64,000 bases of DNA from Aulostomus chinensis (GCA_037954235.1 JBBMOA010000021.1:4782001-4846000); one strand, 5' to 3'. Positions 1 through 12,164 are shown, counted from the first letter of the stretch. The notes: a model not told the origin generated them from the letters alone. Program-made: numbers and translations.

Positions 1-208
1 CGGTCAAGTGAGAACTAGGTGGCTGTATTGCCTTTCCTCCTCTCACAAAGGTTTCTTCTTCTCCTTTCAGCTGCACCGCTAATCTGAACAATTAAGTCCT
101 TGATTTGGATGAATGTAAAAAGAGCTGATTTGCTGAAAGAGCTATTCTAGACGTTGGGCACACATCCAGCAAGGGGTGAGAGTCAAATCCCTGTCGGAGC
201 AGTCGTAC

Positions 209-1147
209 CTGTGCAGAGCTGACGCTGATGGGCTCTTTGCAGACGATCCAGGTTACGCTCTCCAGCAGAGGGGGCGTGGTTAGAGAGCCGTCGTACGTCC
301 AGTAGTCAAGGCAACCGGGGAGCAAGGTGGAAGGGTCGAAGTTAGCAAAAGTGGTTTGCTTGCCCTGAACACAATGGGAGTAGTGAGTGAGGAGCAGGTT
401 ATATCACTTCAGTGCAGGAAAAATAGGGTTGTCACGGCAACATACTTTGGCCTTGATGGAATCAAAAGCATCCAGGATCTTCTGGAGGTTTGGGTTGTCG
501 CTACCGATCTGAAAACACGCGAAAACATCGACGATTTAGTGTGAACATAAACTTTAATATCAATCGAATGCAGTTAAAATACGGCCCCCAATGTGTTAGG
601 CCACGGTCGATCCAGACCTTCAGGAAAACTCCGACAACAGCGAGTCCATCTGGTTTGCTAGCGGCTTCTCCGAAGCTGGGGTACTTGGTGTTCCAGTGCA
701 CCAGATGGAGCTGGAGGTGAATCAGAGAATAAACACAGGCATTCAAACAAAATATTAATATTCACATCTTCAGTTGGAAATCCTTACTTTCTGACATTTT
801 TGCTGGAGAAGAAATCATCTGTTTCTCTCTGAATCTCTACAGGTAGTGAAGTATACGCTTGGGTGCATTTGAAATATTTAGTTTATTTTGCATAAAACGT
901 GCTTTTAAAAAGGTAGATATTACACATGTAGCGCTATACAAATACAACTTCATCAGCAGGGATCATTTACTTGAAATAAAACTGTCCATTTCCCCGTTTA
1001 GTGGAATCCATAAGTCATATTTTACGTCTAATGTTAGACTGCAACACTGATGTGAGGTATAAATAAACATGCTGGCTGAGAGGAGACAAACACCATGATG
1101 TGAAAAACATTTTTGGATGGAAATGGCATAAATTAACAGTATTTTTA

Positions 1148-1183
<36 letters not shown>

Positions 1184-3200
1184 GGGGGGTCCTAATTGAA
1201 TCTAAGTGCTTTTCTCCTTCATCCATTAAATTTAATCCCACGGATTAGATTATTTTTGGCTTTAGTGCAGCCAAATGTTCCCCAAAACTAATAGAACTCC
1301 AGTCTATCATGAGAAACACGTTACATGCGTGAGCTGTGTGAGGAGTTTTTTGGCAGGAGGGAGAGTCCTCACCTCAGCGGGGTACTTGGTGCTGGCTACG
1401 GTGTGTTCCGAGCCTTTATCGTCAGAAGCTCCCCAGTGGAAGTGGAACTGCTTGAGCCTGTAGGTCCCTGAGATGGGCCCCTCGGTCAGAGCTGCAGGAA
1501 AGAAAAGCCAGTCGGCCGGCGTGAGCTGAGCTGAACGTGGGAGCAGTGACAGAGTGATTCACAGCGGCGTCTGAATCATCTTCCTCAGAGGATCTTTTCT
1601 GGCAGATGAATAAGTGCATCAGCACAGTAGCAGACTTCCTGTTTCAGGGACTCGGATCCTGTTGTGTCCACCTGGAGGCTGCATCCAGGCTTAGATGATG
1701 TCCAGGTATTGTGACCATCCGGCCTCCCTCCTTATTACATCATGCATCTATTTACAGGAGCAGATAATCCTGTATGTCCTTCTATTTCTGGTGCCACCTT
1801 ATCAACACCGGCCTCTAACAGTCGTCACATGATCCACGGGGAGATGTGTCTTTTCTGACTGAACAGGAAGTTGTAATATTCATCTTTTTTTCACATGATG
1901 CGTGATGCAGACTGAGAGCTTGTTCTTTACTCAGAACCGCGCAGTGGAAAATCATTGCTGAGAGCTATCAAGGTAGGAGTAGAGGCTGGTGTAGGATAAT
2001 CTTGATGCACTTGTATAACTCTGACGTACCTGTCGCTGATGCACCATTGTATCACCTTGATGTTTACATCGAAAAACATCCCACACTTGAAATAGTGAGC
2101 GTCATTTTCTTTAAAATTGTTTGTTTTCAGCACAAACACAAGCGGGTTTGACTTACAGGTCTAATAATTCGATTTTTTTTTAATGAAATAGGTGACATTT
2201 TGCCTTTATGTACCAATCGTTAAGTAACCCAGTTGCACTGATTATGTAAACATGCATTATGCTCGACCGGGTGGGGACAAGCTGACGACTAAAGAAAAAC
2301 TAAAAATTGTTGAGATCTGAAAAATAAAATGCAGCATGAAGGAGCAGAGTCCAGATCTTTGCCTGAACTCGAACCGTGAGGGAAAACAGCGCGCAACCCG
2401 ATTACAACCTGACGTTTTCTTTCTACATTTTATTAAAAAAAAAGAAGTAAAATTAAACAACCTTCTTTTATATGTCAGCCACACACAATCCCGCGCACCT
2501 TTTGCCCATTAATAGTTAACTAAGTCCGGGTTTGTTTGGAGAGTAATCTTTTTTTTCTTTTTTTGTAGTTGCTCTCTTGACCTCACCAGCAGCAGAAACG
2601 CGTCGGCGTGGGAAAGCGTCACCCAGGGTTGCGTTACCAATTCAATCACGAGCTACGTGCGTTCTTTGTTTCTTGAATGAAAGCTCCTCCAGCCTGCCGA
2701 GAACCCCAGCCTGGCATGGAAAGACGCGCCAAAGGGAGAGGAAAAACTACGGAATAAAACAAGTGAACCTGTTTCTGTTTTTTGTTTTTTTAATCTGAGC
2801 TGCAGGCAGAAATGTGGAATCGGTTGTCCCGCACCGTTAAATCGCCGTCAGCCGCCGTTCATTAACTGAAATCAAATAAACGTGGAGGCACTGACTTGAG
2901 CTGTCGTTGTCGTCTATGAAGGTCACTTGGAAGGAATGTCCGTTGTTGAGGATGTCCAGGCAGGTGGAGGGGTCGTACTTGAGGACGAGCGGCTTCAGCC
3001 CCCCGTCGTACGATGCTGCACTGGGCACGATGTCAATGGGAGACTGGCGGGGTCCGTTGGCGATGGGGAAATTATCAGCCCACTTGTCGGGTCCTAGGAT
3101 GATGATGATAATGATTATTAAATAATCGTGAAATTGGTTTCATTTCTGATCATAAATTGCGCTTCTGCGTAAAATGCGTTGTGTATGTGTCATCCCTCAG

Positions 3201-3237
<37 letters not shown>

Positions 3238-3315
3238 CACTGGTGCAATCCCAGTAAGACACCTCGGTCTGCCGTAGAAAGCCTCACCGTTGTTCGCTGC
3301 GTAGCCCCAAGACAT
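209..3315 (-). CDS. cytosolic alpha-carbonic anhydrase (CA1/2/3/13 clade), exons 1-6 of 7, partial
   Basis: This gene encodes a zinc enzyme that interconverts CO2 and bicarbonate in the cytosol. Coding exons on the minus strand are 3315-3288, 3093-2896, 1491-1373, 710-618, 508-446 and 364-209. Their lengths after the first (198, 119, 93, 63 and 156 nt) equal those of vertebrate CA2-type genes, and every junction has GT/AG and the right phase. The protein starts MSWGYAANNG. Zinc ligands His94 and His96 are in FHFHWG and His119 is in LHLVHW. The proton shuttle His64 is in NNGHSF, Glu106 in GSEHT and Thr199-Thr200 in SLTTPP, so it should be an active, fast isozyme. There is no signal peptide or membrane segment. 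The final exon (C-terminal ~50 residues) would lie left of base 1. It strongly resembles the zebrafish cahz/ca2 type, but which paralogue (ca1, ca2, ca13) cannot be settled here. It is head-to-head with rbis, as CA13 is in human. Confidence 0.93.
1151..1189. repeat. (GT)15 followed by a G run
   Basis: Dinucleotide microsatellite joined to about nine G's, inside carbonic anhydrase intron 3 (between exons at 1491-1373 and 710-618). Likely length-polymorphic. Confidence 0.95.
3206..3235. repeat. (AC)n microsatellite
   Basis: About 15 AC units inside the short first intron of the carbonic anhydrase gene, 110 nt upstream of exon 2 in gene sense, where it reads (GT)n. Confidence 0.95.
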
Positions 3316-3413
3316 GTTGGATCTCTGGATGTTCAGAGCCGGATTCCCCTCCTATAGCGAGTCCAGTCCCGGGCGCAAGGCAGCCAGTGCCCTTCACCTG
3401 ACAGCTGCGGAGC

Positions 3414-3420
3414 TTATATA
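3414..3420 (-). promoter_or_regulatory. TATA box of the carbonic anhydrase gene
   Basis: On the minus strand TATATAAG lies about 100 nt upstream of the start codon at 3315, in a GC-rich context. A TSS near 3385 and a 5' UTR of roughly 70 nt would follow. A TATA-driven promoter suits a tissue-specific carbonic anhydrase. No transcript evidence is available here. Confidence 0.6.
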
Positions 3421-3462
3421 GGGGCCCCCTGGTGCGGTGCGTGTGAGTGCGAACGCGCGCGC

Positions 3463-3541
3463 CCGTGTGTGTGTGTGTATGATTGTGAAAGTGTGTGTGT
3501 GTGTGTAGGTGTGTGTGTTTGCGGGTGTGTAGGTGTGTGTG
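3463..3541. repeat. imperfect GT-rich tract
   Basis: Interrupted GTGTGT runs just upstream of the carbonic anhydrase TATA box. The open reading frames across it come from the repeat and are not genes. Confidence 0.9.
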
Positions 3542-3628
3542 CCAGACTGGTGCTGTCCACTCCGCGCAATGAGCGGGAGGAGTTTAGAGGAGACGCAGCG
3601 CTGCAACACTGTGGATCAATGATCTCTC

Positions 3629-3782
3629 TCTCTCCCACTCTCTCTCTCTCTCTCCCCCACCCTCTCTATCTCTCCCCCACCCTCTCTATCCTTCCCTCTC
3701 TCTGTTTCTCTCTCTCCATCTCTCTCTTTCTCTCTCTCTCCTCCCTCTCTCTATCTCTGTCACCCCCCCCCCCCTCCAGAAC
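3629..3782. repeat. CT/GA polypyrimidine tract ending in a C run
   Basis: About 150 nt are nearly pure C and T on the plus strand, including a directly repeated 20-nt unit (tctcccccaccctctctatc) and a final C-run. It lies 200-370 nt upstream of the carbonic anhydrase TATA box. Such homopurine-homopyrimidine tracts can form triplex DNA or bind GAGA-type factors; that role is inference. Confidence 0.9.
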
Positions 3783-4032
3783 GCGCTGAGCAGACGGATT
3801 TACAACTACAGTCGGTAGTGTAGCGGCCGGAAGTTGTCCTGTTATCGTGATAACAATAAAAAGGTTAAGACGTCGTTACTGGTGAAGCTGATTGCGCCCA
3901 GGAATCACCTGTAAACGTCTGAGAGTGGAATTCGGTGCTGATGTTGTTTTTTTCCTGGTGATTTACGCGGTTCCTGTGCGAACAACTGCCTTCTGAAGGC
4001 GACGCACGCGTCCCTCTGAGGTCGGATTCATG

Positions 4033-4033
<1 letters not shown>

Positions 4034-4060
<27 letters not shown>
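4034..4060. repeat. A27 homopolymer
   Basis: Twenty-seven A residues between the head-to-head carbonic anhydrase and rbis genes. They could be the tail of an old retroposon, but no body is recognisable upstream. Confidence 0.9.
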
Positions 4061-4063
<3 letters not shown>

Positions 4064-4668
4064 GCAAAAATGCACACGAATCGAATAAAATTGAAGCGGT
4101 AAAATAGCATTTTATTGAAAATGGCTCTGAAGTTCTAGACGAATTCTTCTCTTGGGCTCCTTCTTTTAACACAAAGTAAAACAAAACAAAACAAAACAAG
4201 AAAATCAGCTGATTGTGTGTCACTAACGATGCTGCAGCAGATCAACAACAACTGGAACAGACCAATCATATTCTAACATTCTAACAGATCGTTCACCAGT
4301 TACAGCTTCAAAAAGAATGAGAGGGGGAAAGTCATTAAAGACAGCAACAACAACAAAAAGAGCAGTTTTCAGGTGTACACAATAAAATTAATTAAAAAAA
4401 AAAGCCTCGATGTTGCTCTGCTGGGACGGAGCACGGAAGATCCAGTTGATCACTCCGGGCGGATCTACCTAAATGGAGCAGAGGATCTCTTCTTTATTGG
4501 ATTAATAATGAATTTAATCCGATGACCACGGGGCGGTTAAGGTTAGATTCCACCGTAGAGTTTTATCCCTCTAGTGATACGTGAACCTTCCAACGCAGTG
4601 ACAGTGATGGGAACTGATACAGGTGCAGTCAGCGGCAGCCCGGTACACGCAGGTCGCAGTAGAATGGC

Positions 4669-4680
4669 GCCATCTGCTGT
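4669..4680 (-). promoter_or_regulatory. CTCF-like core between carbonic anhydrase and rbis
   Basis: Plus-strand gccatctgctgt is the reverse complement of the CTCF core CCASYAGRKGGC with 11 of 12 positions matching. It lies in the divergent intergenic region, where an insulator could separate a TATA-type promoter from a housekeeping promoter. Motif match only. Confidence 0.35.
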
Positions 4681-5034
4681 AAGTCCGCAAAACTGCAGCA
4701 CTAACACTTAGATTTTTTTCCCCCTCCCACAGGAAAGCCGCAGCAGGAGAAACAACAATAAAACAAGTTATAATGTCGGTTATTGTATACGGTGATAGGA
4801 GGGCTTCCAGTGGGAAAAGGCCAAAAAAATCACATACGTGTTATTGGTGCGACGGCGTCGCTCGCGTATGACGTAGATGAAATCACGTTTGTTTTATTTT
4901 GTGGCAGCACATGAGGGCACCAACACCTAATATCTCCTCCACCAAGGTGTGTTTTAAGGGGCTTTACAGTTACGTCTTTTAGGACCGTGTATCTGACGGA
5001 GTCCCGCTTTGCTTAAACCGCTTCAGCAAATTAA

Positions 5035-5125
5035 AGGAACCAGCTAAACCGGAAGAACGACGAGAATATGTTTCGCTCATATGTAGCTTACGGTTAGCAT
5101 GTCGAGCTAACACCACGGTGAAGCT
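5035..5125 (+). promoter_or_regulatory. candidate rbis promoter / non-coding first exon
   Basis: This stretch contains aaccggaagaacg, a good ETS-type site (ACCGGAAG-like) typical of promoters of ribosome biogenesis genes, and a possible donor at acg|gtgaag (about 5116). The start codon of rbis follows a splice-acceptor-like ctctcctcag, so an upstream non-coding exon is expected. Exact TSS and donor are not determinable from sequence. The remainder of 4.1-6.0 kb is AT-rich with nothing else recognised. Confidence 0.3.
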
Positions 5126-6050
5126 AGTTTACTTTGGCCGTCATGGGCCCTGGCGGCTTCTCCTGCTCGGTTTCACCCTGGTTCGGCAGTCAGGGTCCGG
5201 CTAACGGAGAACCGAACACTCGCTCTCAACCACAGGCGTTTCAGTTAGGGACCATCAATAAATTACAGTTTGAATGAGACGAAAGAGTTCTCATAATCCA
5301 TCATCTGGAAAATATAAGTTATTTATATGGAAATTGAATAATAGATAAGATGCTAGTATGTATTCGGGCTGCATTATAAATAATTATTATAATGATATTT
5401 ATATTGAAATAAGTTTCCAGGTCATGTGACCTACTGACTCAAAATCAATATCAGCTATTACCACACCAGATTAATATAATTAAAATAATTACTGTATAAT
5501 TTTTTATGGCTTCTTGAATTTTATTTTTCCACCAATTATCACAGTACGCTAACATTTATTTTGTCTTTCATATGCTGCAAAATTCAGTTTCTTTTTTTTC
5601 TCGATAGCTTGCATAGGGACCTAGGGCCTCAATTAATTAAAACAACTTTTGATATCTCAAATATTATGCATTCATTTATATCATACAATTATGTTAATTG
5701 AAGACAATGGAAAATTAATCATTGTTCTTTATGAATACTAAATTAAAACATCCATATGATTAAAAAAAGAAATGCACATTAGAATATGCACATGAATTTG
5801 CAATACCGGTAAAATCCCAAGCACTGCTGACAGAAAAGGAAGCTGTTTGAAAAAAAACCTCATTTATTTTGTGCATTATTTATAATCAGAATCCCTCCAA
5901 CCAGTGATTCCTTAACGCAGCAGAGCGGCGAGCTTTTCTGTCGGAGCGAGGAAACTCCAACATTAGATGATGAAACACGAACCGCATTTTGGCAATGAAA
6001 CATTCCCCAGGAGGGCATCGGCACTGATTGGCCTTCTCTCCTCAGGTAAC

Positions 6051-7234
6051 ATGGCCAAGAATAAACAAAGAGGGAAGAAGCAGAAGAACGTCTTTCAAGT
6101 GGCGAACAAGCACTCGAAGCTGAAGAACAAAGCCAAACCTGTCACGACATCACTCAAGCGTGTAAGAGCCCTCGCAGCTTTGATTCTTCACTTGTACACA
6201 TTCCCTCCTAGCAGCCATACCTGCTGTTGCAGGGACAAAGAAAACAACGCTGTTACTGTGCCTGCTTCATGTCATTAAAAGGTGCACAATCATTGTTTGT
6301 GGTGTCACAAAACAAGCGCTATCGAGAAAAATGTATTTTGAATGGGGACAACAAACTATGGCAACACTGATCATTAGAGACTGATGTTTGAAGTGAAGAT
6401 CATGTGATCAGTTGAGTCTTCATTGAGGAAGATACAGACTGAGGTGTGTGTGTGTGTGTGTGTGTGTCACAGATCAACGTGGTGAAAAATGAGAAGGTGG
6501 AGAACCTCAACCAAATCTTCACCGAGGTTCAGAGGGACGTGAAGAGCATTTCCAAATCTGTCGCTCCTGAACCGAAGAAACAAACGCAGGTGCGGTGGCG
6601 GTGACACAGGTGTGTCTCCTCTGTGCTTTGTTGGGGAGCTGAGACCTGAAGAGCCCAGCCGACTTCTAGTTAGCTTAGCATATAGAATGGTGGTGGATGG
6701 TAAGTGTTAGCATGCTCCTGTTCAGGGTCGTCAAATACCCATTTCTTGACATTAGTCTTTGTATGCTCACTGTATCTGGGGTTGGTCATAGCATTTGATA
6801 ATTACCCAACAATTATGACATGTGATCACATTTTTTCTAAACTTTAACCACCCAAACTGAGCGACTGCTGCTGCTGATCATGGCCGACTTTGTTAGAGAG
6901 GAGGGGTTCAAGATCTTGAACCCTGAGCTAGTTCAACCAGGCAACACTTGAGGAGGACCCACAAGTAGTTTGCTAACACTTACCATTCACTACCATTCAT
7001 TGTGCTAAGCTAACTGGCATTCTTCAGGTTTCTGTGTGTCAGCTCCCTAATGAGGCGTGAGTGGCATCTATCTTCTTGTCGGAATCTGGGGAGGATGGTA
7101 AATACACACATTTCTCCCCAAAAATCTACAGCTCCTGCTAGGTTTCATTACTTTTGTCTCGCTAGGGGGTGAGAGAGACGCCGAAGGAATCTGTGAACGT
7201 TGATAATGCTGCTCAACTCTTCTCCCAGCTGTGA
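6051..7234 (+). CDS. rbis: ribosomal biogenesis factor (C8orf59 orthologue)
   Basis: RBIS is a small basic nucleolar protein needed for ribosomal subunit maturation. Three coding exons join in frame: 6051-6161, 6473-6589 and 7166-7234. They give 98 residues, against 100 in human. The N-terminus MAKNKQRGKKQKNVF, the block KNKAKPVTTSLK, the helix beginning INVVKNEKVENLNQIF and the end VNVDNAAQLFSQL match the family throughout. The first third is Lys/Arg rich, as expected for nucleolar targeting. Donors are gtaag and gtgcg; acceptors are cacag and gctag. The start is chosen by homology. Two ATGs lie in frame upstream (5967, 5970), but ctctcctcag|gtaac directly before ATG looks like a splice acceptor, so those are probably intronic. 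It lies head-to-head with the carbonic anhydrase gene. Confidence 0.93.
6444..6467. repeat. (GT)12 at the rbis intron 2 splice acceptor
   Basis: The repeat occupies the place of the polypyrimidine tract: (TG)n then tcacag and exon 2 at 6473. Its length may affect splicing; see the finding. Confidence 0.95.
6633..7048. mobile_element. foldback/MITE-like element in the last rbis intron
   Basis: Imperfect inverted repeats of about 80 nt bound this 416-nt segment (6633-6713 and 6971-7048). The reverse complement of the right arm shares gggagctga, cctgaaga, agttagcttagca and ggtaagtgttagca with the left arm in the same order. The centre has no reading frame. It resembles non-autonomous foldback or MITE elements; the family is not assigned. 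It lies wholly in the intron between rbis exons 2 and 3. Confidence 0.65.
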
Positions 7235-7327
7235 CGGACCAAGAAAGATGGACTGAAACGAGCATCCACTGGTCTTTGCTCATGTTGGAGGGATGATGAG
7301 GGGAAGGGCAGTGACCGACGGGTAGTG

Positions 7328-7333
7328 ATTAAA
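7328..7333 (+). terminator. candidate polyadenylation signal of rbis
   Basis: ATTAAA, the commonest variant signal, occurs 94 nt after the rbis stop codon. No AATAAA lies closer. A short 3' UTR fits this gene type. Confidence 0.4.
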
Positions 7334-7334
7334 G

Positions 7335-10300
7335 CTCCTGGTGTATTTAATGGTAAGAGCTGTCAGTTGTGATATTGAGTCAAGGAATGCCAGGATATTT
7401 CTCTGTTTTTCTGATGAATACTCTTTAATCAGGAGACGTTCTGCTCTCCGTCGGGGCTTCAAATAACTGTTTATCAGCTAGTTATTTTCTTGTGCGTTGA
7501 TTTGTTGTTGATGTCAGACGACAGTGGAAACCTCCTGTTAAGTCGTTTTCCCTCTGAAACAAAATCATGAATTAGGAGCTCTAAAACCTCACATTTGAGT
7601 GATTTCAGTCTCGTTTTTGTGTTTCTGAGCGGTCAACATTCATTTCTGTTGAACAAGGAAGGAACTGATAGACGTGCATTATTAAAAACATGTTTAAATG
7701 AGTGTCGGCTCTTCATAATCTTTAATCTGTCTGCATTTAAAAAGGGGTTCATCAGAAGTGTGCGCCGCATTAAAGTGCAAAATTCGACCTGAGCCTTAAC
7801 ATTGACTCGAGATGCAGCTCAACTCTGTGTGCCGAGTGGGTTTTAGTCTGGTAGATAATTTCAAATTTACGGAAGTGACGGAAGTGCGTCGCACATTATG
7901 AGGGAAGTATATGATGGCCATTCCTCAGCGCAACTACGCCTTCTCTTTTTTTTTTTTTTTTCTGGCAGTTTTGGGATTGATACATTTTACACAGGTATGG
8001 TGGGAAATTGTAACCATGTCTGACCAATGAAGAATCGATAAAAATGAGGAAAAGTATAGAAAATTCATGCAGAAACAAAAACCTTTTGACATTTTTTTTT
8101 GTAGACCATAGCTGGAAGGCCCTGGAAAAGCTTGACGATACTTCGTACCTGATGCTTCCTCTGCTTTATACAAGTTTAAAAGGAAGACATATTTCACGTA
8201 GATGCTGTCATACTAAAACTTCAGAAAATTAAGATTTTCCCACATGTAGAGATATTCAAGAAATAGTTGAATATTAGTCATTAATATCTTAATCCAGGTG
8301 TTAATCCAAGGTCCGTAGTGTCACACACGCTCAGTTTCTGCTACGTTAGAAGCTCCGTTCCGCCCCTGACGCTGTCATCGCCGTCAGGGCTCCTGCAAGT
8401 GGAGTACAGATTTTCCAGCTCGGTTTTTATCAGTATGCTGCTGCTGCTGCATCCAGCTGGAGCAACTTGACATCAGAGGCCTGGGTGCACCGCGGCCCAG
8501 CTGATTGCTTGTCTCCACGGCGTCCTCCGTCTGAGTTAGTTGGTCGATAAATCTGGATCAAGGTGAAAGCGCCAGTATGGTGTGGGGTAAATGAACCGGC
8601 GCTCAACTGCGTTGACATCCTGTTCTGAGGCAGCGGATGAGATTTTGAAGGTGAACATCACGGCAGCAGAGCTTTGACTGACAGGCTTTATCCACTCCGG
8701 GGAAGATTTCCAGTCCAGGGAGTTCTGGTGAAGAGCTTCAAGCTGCACTGGCAGTTCTGTGGACGTGAGGGCTCAGGACAAGCTTTAGACTCACCAGAGG
8801 CGCACACTCACCTCTCAATCCTCCGAGCTCCCCTCATAGAGACTGGAGACGCGGACTCATGACTTGAGACTTGACCTGCGAGTTAAATCCTTGAGTGGAG
8901 ATGCTGGAGTGACGATCACTGTTCCTGTTGAATATCAAATATCCATTGTTGTCAAGCCACAGCAGTGATGGAGGAAGTACACACTTCCTTCAAGTCAAAG
9001 TTAAATGGAGTTTGTGTTCGATCCGTTTTGCTCCAAGGGTCAAGTACTTCAGTGAATATGCCTTGACATTGTAGTTGAGGAAGGTACTTGATTAAAAATG
9101 ACTTTTTAATTTCAACTCTTGCAGTAAAACAGCATTTTTGACATTGTTTTACTGGTTCTTTCACTGAATGATCTTCCAAAGACCGCGTATAAATATACGT
9201 GTACTGAATAAAGCCAACCTTTAGCATGATTAGAAGCTGTAAATGGCAACTTTCCTCAGCAGCATCACAGGGAACGGACGCGACGGCTCTCCCTGAAAGC
9301 CCTTCAGCTGATGCCGACTTGACTGATGGATTAATACGAGGTACGGCGGCGGTGTGTTTCCATAGGAGACGACTGGGGAGGAGAGTGTGACAGGTGCTGT
9401 GTTCAGGTATCAGGTGATTCCTACTTTGATCCAGATGACAACACAATGGAGCCGGCGCTGCACCGCCACTCAGAGGGATATAACAGCACGAGCGCGCGTC
9501 GAAATGTGAATGTAATCTGATTGAGCCTGTAGCAGGATGGAAGTGAGTGTGTCACGCCAAAGAGAGTTGGTTGGCACATTTACTTTGCTTAGCCTGGCCC
9601 AAAATGAAGACTTTTTTTCTTTCTTTTTTAAGTAGTTTTTCATGGATTGGACCATGAAAGCAAAAATGAGCTAACATGCTATTGCTAAGTGTTCTGTGCC
9701 AATGTTCCCCACTTCTAGGTGTTGGTAAACGTCAGCCTCTCGCCCCTGGCTAATCAGCAGGTGCTTCTATCACCATGCAGGCTCTCGTCTGTATCATACA
9801 CCAAAATTGTAGTGTCCAGGTGTACGTGTGTAGAAGCGAGGCCTGAGTCGACAAAATTTTATTGTAAACGTCACAGTTTTTGCTCCGTTTTTGTCTGTTT
9901 GATTTTTTTTTTTTAAACCGACAAAATCTGTCAGACTGTTGGTGAACATTTGAGTCTCGTTAGTGCCAAAATGAACTCTGTACTTAGCCAAATGCCCAGA
10001 GAGACACAGACAAGATAAGTGAAGCTGTTTTTTTATGGTGGAAAGTGCACATTGATTATGATAATTTATGTCTCTAACAGAGAAGCAAAGCTCCCTTTTA
10101 CTCTCCAGCAAAGACGATTTGTCAGCCTCTAGATTTAATACAGTGGGACGTGATGTTTTCAACAACCACCAGTGGTGTCCACAAGATGGCGCTCCGGGTG
10201 GCTTTATCAATATGCACTATGACAAGCAGGGAAGTGGAATGGAGTATGTGTGTGTGAGTGTGTGTGTGTGTGAGTGTGTGTGAGTGCGTGAGTTGAGGGC

Positions 10301-12150
10301 GAAGAGAGAAGTGTCGGGCTCGCTGAATACCAATGAGAAGCTGAAGGCCTATTTGCAGTATGTCATTCCTGCCGCACAGCTGAGTTTTTCACTCTGACAG
10401 GACCGCCAGCAAAAGGTTACAGCACCTGCACCTCTCCCTGCGACAGAAATAAGAATCAGTGTGTTTATCTGTGCAGGAAAGAGCGTCGTCGGAGTGTGTT
10501 TGCCTATGCAGATTTGCCTTCGCAACCAATTCAGATCGCAGCAGTTGCCACAGTATCGACCCCAGAAATAAACGTTCCAAAGACTCGGCGGAGATAGACT
10601 CCTCTCCTCGCCACCGCTTCTCATTCCACCTTTTTAAAGTGAATACATTACCGGCTTTATAGAAGGACATTTTAATGAAATATGCTTTTCAAGGATTAAG
10701 GCTTTTCAGCTTATTTTCCCTGTCAATAGAGACATTGTGAACTATTCAAAGCAAAGCTTGAATAGCAAATTTGAAAGTGCTGCAATATTTGAAAGTTCTA
10801 AAAGCAAATTAAATATGTTTTTATTGCTTTATAATCATTTAAACCTGAGTCGTTGTTGCTAAATTGTTTTATGTGGGATGAGCCTCTCACATCTGTGGGG
10901 AGATTAGAACCCACCACGGAACAATAACGCCCTCATTTTTGGGGTTTTCAGGTATTTATGGTGAAAATTTCTGTTTTTAATATCCAGATTTGGTTTGTAC
11001 TCACTCGCGCGTAAACAGCAGCAAACCCCCAAACTGTCTTTCATGCCCCCAAACTAAAGCAACTACACATCATTAACGACTAACCGTTATTCTGGTGTTT
11101 GCCTTTATTCCAAAAATGACCCTATTCTGACCAAGCTGTTTCCACGGCCAACGAAAGTTAATGTTCTGCAAACAATACTATTAATATACAGATGCCAAGG
11201 TGCAACTAGCGAGGTAGAAACAAAAAGAGTGGAATTAAGACTTCTTGTCCGACTCAAGTATTACACCAGATACACTGAAGCTTGTAGCTTCTTGACGCCA
11301 CGTTTCCAGTGAGACCACAACACCGGTTTGACAGGTAATTTAGCCACCCCAGGTTCTCCATCACGCCAGGAAATGCTGGAATGATGGAGTCTGCTGCCAG
11401 CTGAAGCTGAATTCCTGCAAATCCAACGCACCTCTCCTGAATATTTTTGCTTTAAATGTACATGTTTAATAATGGTACGATGACAGAAGTTCTCTCTCCT
11501 GATGTATCTTTATCCAAGAAGAATGAAAGTCCAGTTTTAAAAAAGTGAGACCTTTTCCAGGCCGTTTGACTCTCTATTTAATGTCTTCAGAAGGCATTTT
11601 GCCAGTAGGTTTGACCGCCGGGATTCTAATTGTGATTAAAGTTTGCTCTGGGGACGAGAGCTCATGCGCCGAGCGATGTCTCACCACACTTTCAGGGATT
11701 CTCCTCACGCTTTCATGCCTGCAGACCTATGTGATCTGTATATTTTGCTTCAATCTTGGTGTTGAAGTCGGGGATTTCGGCAGCTACTGTGCCCTCAGTG
11801 GGATTTGCTGTTTGAACGAGAGTCTGTCGGTCTAAAGCTGAGATATAGCCCACCTTTGTGGCTCCTTTTCACACATTAGATTAGGATCACGGACAGACTG
11901 ATAGATAAAATAAATCTAGAGCTGAAATTGTTAAATTGGAAGACTTTAAGTAGAAGAGAAAAACAGTGAAGTATACGTACCCCATGGTCTTTTGGTAGCA
12001 TGCAGACGTTTGCTCCTGTATGAGGGTGTTTTCACACCTACAGTTGGTTTATTCTGGTGCAGATCAGTTGACGTTCAGCTGGAAACACCTTTCAAATGTA
12101 TCTTTCATGTTTTATACTAAACAGTCCATCCACTGTCTTTCACACATTTC
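7335..12150. other. intergenic region, no gene recognised
   Basis: Between rbis and the first interspersed repeats I see only low-complexity T and GT runs (for example 7946-7961 and 10247-10282) and reading frames without family resemblance. The longest, minus strand 9446-8952, is 164 codons of unbiased sequence with no known domain. No splice-consistent exon chain was found. Confidence 0.6.
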
Positions 12151-12164
12151 ACTCACATTCTTGC

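Noticed and set aside
3394..3789. Thr/His/Val-rich and Ser/Leu-rich frames
   Set aside because: Products of GT and CT simple repeats on both strands.
5967..6050. Upstream in-frame ATGs extending rbis by 28 residues
   Set aside because: The family starts MAKNK, and a splice-acceptor sequence lies directly before that ATG.
8952..9446. 164-codon minus-strand frame
   Set aside because: No domain or family resemblance, no splice context, mixed low-bias composition; consistent with chance.
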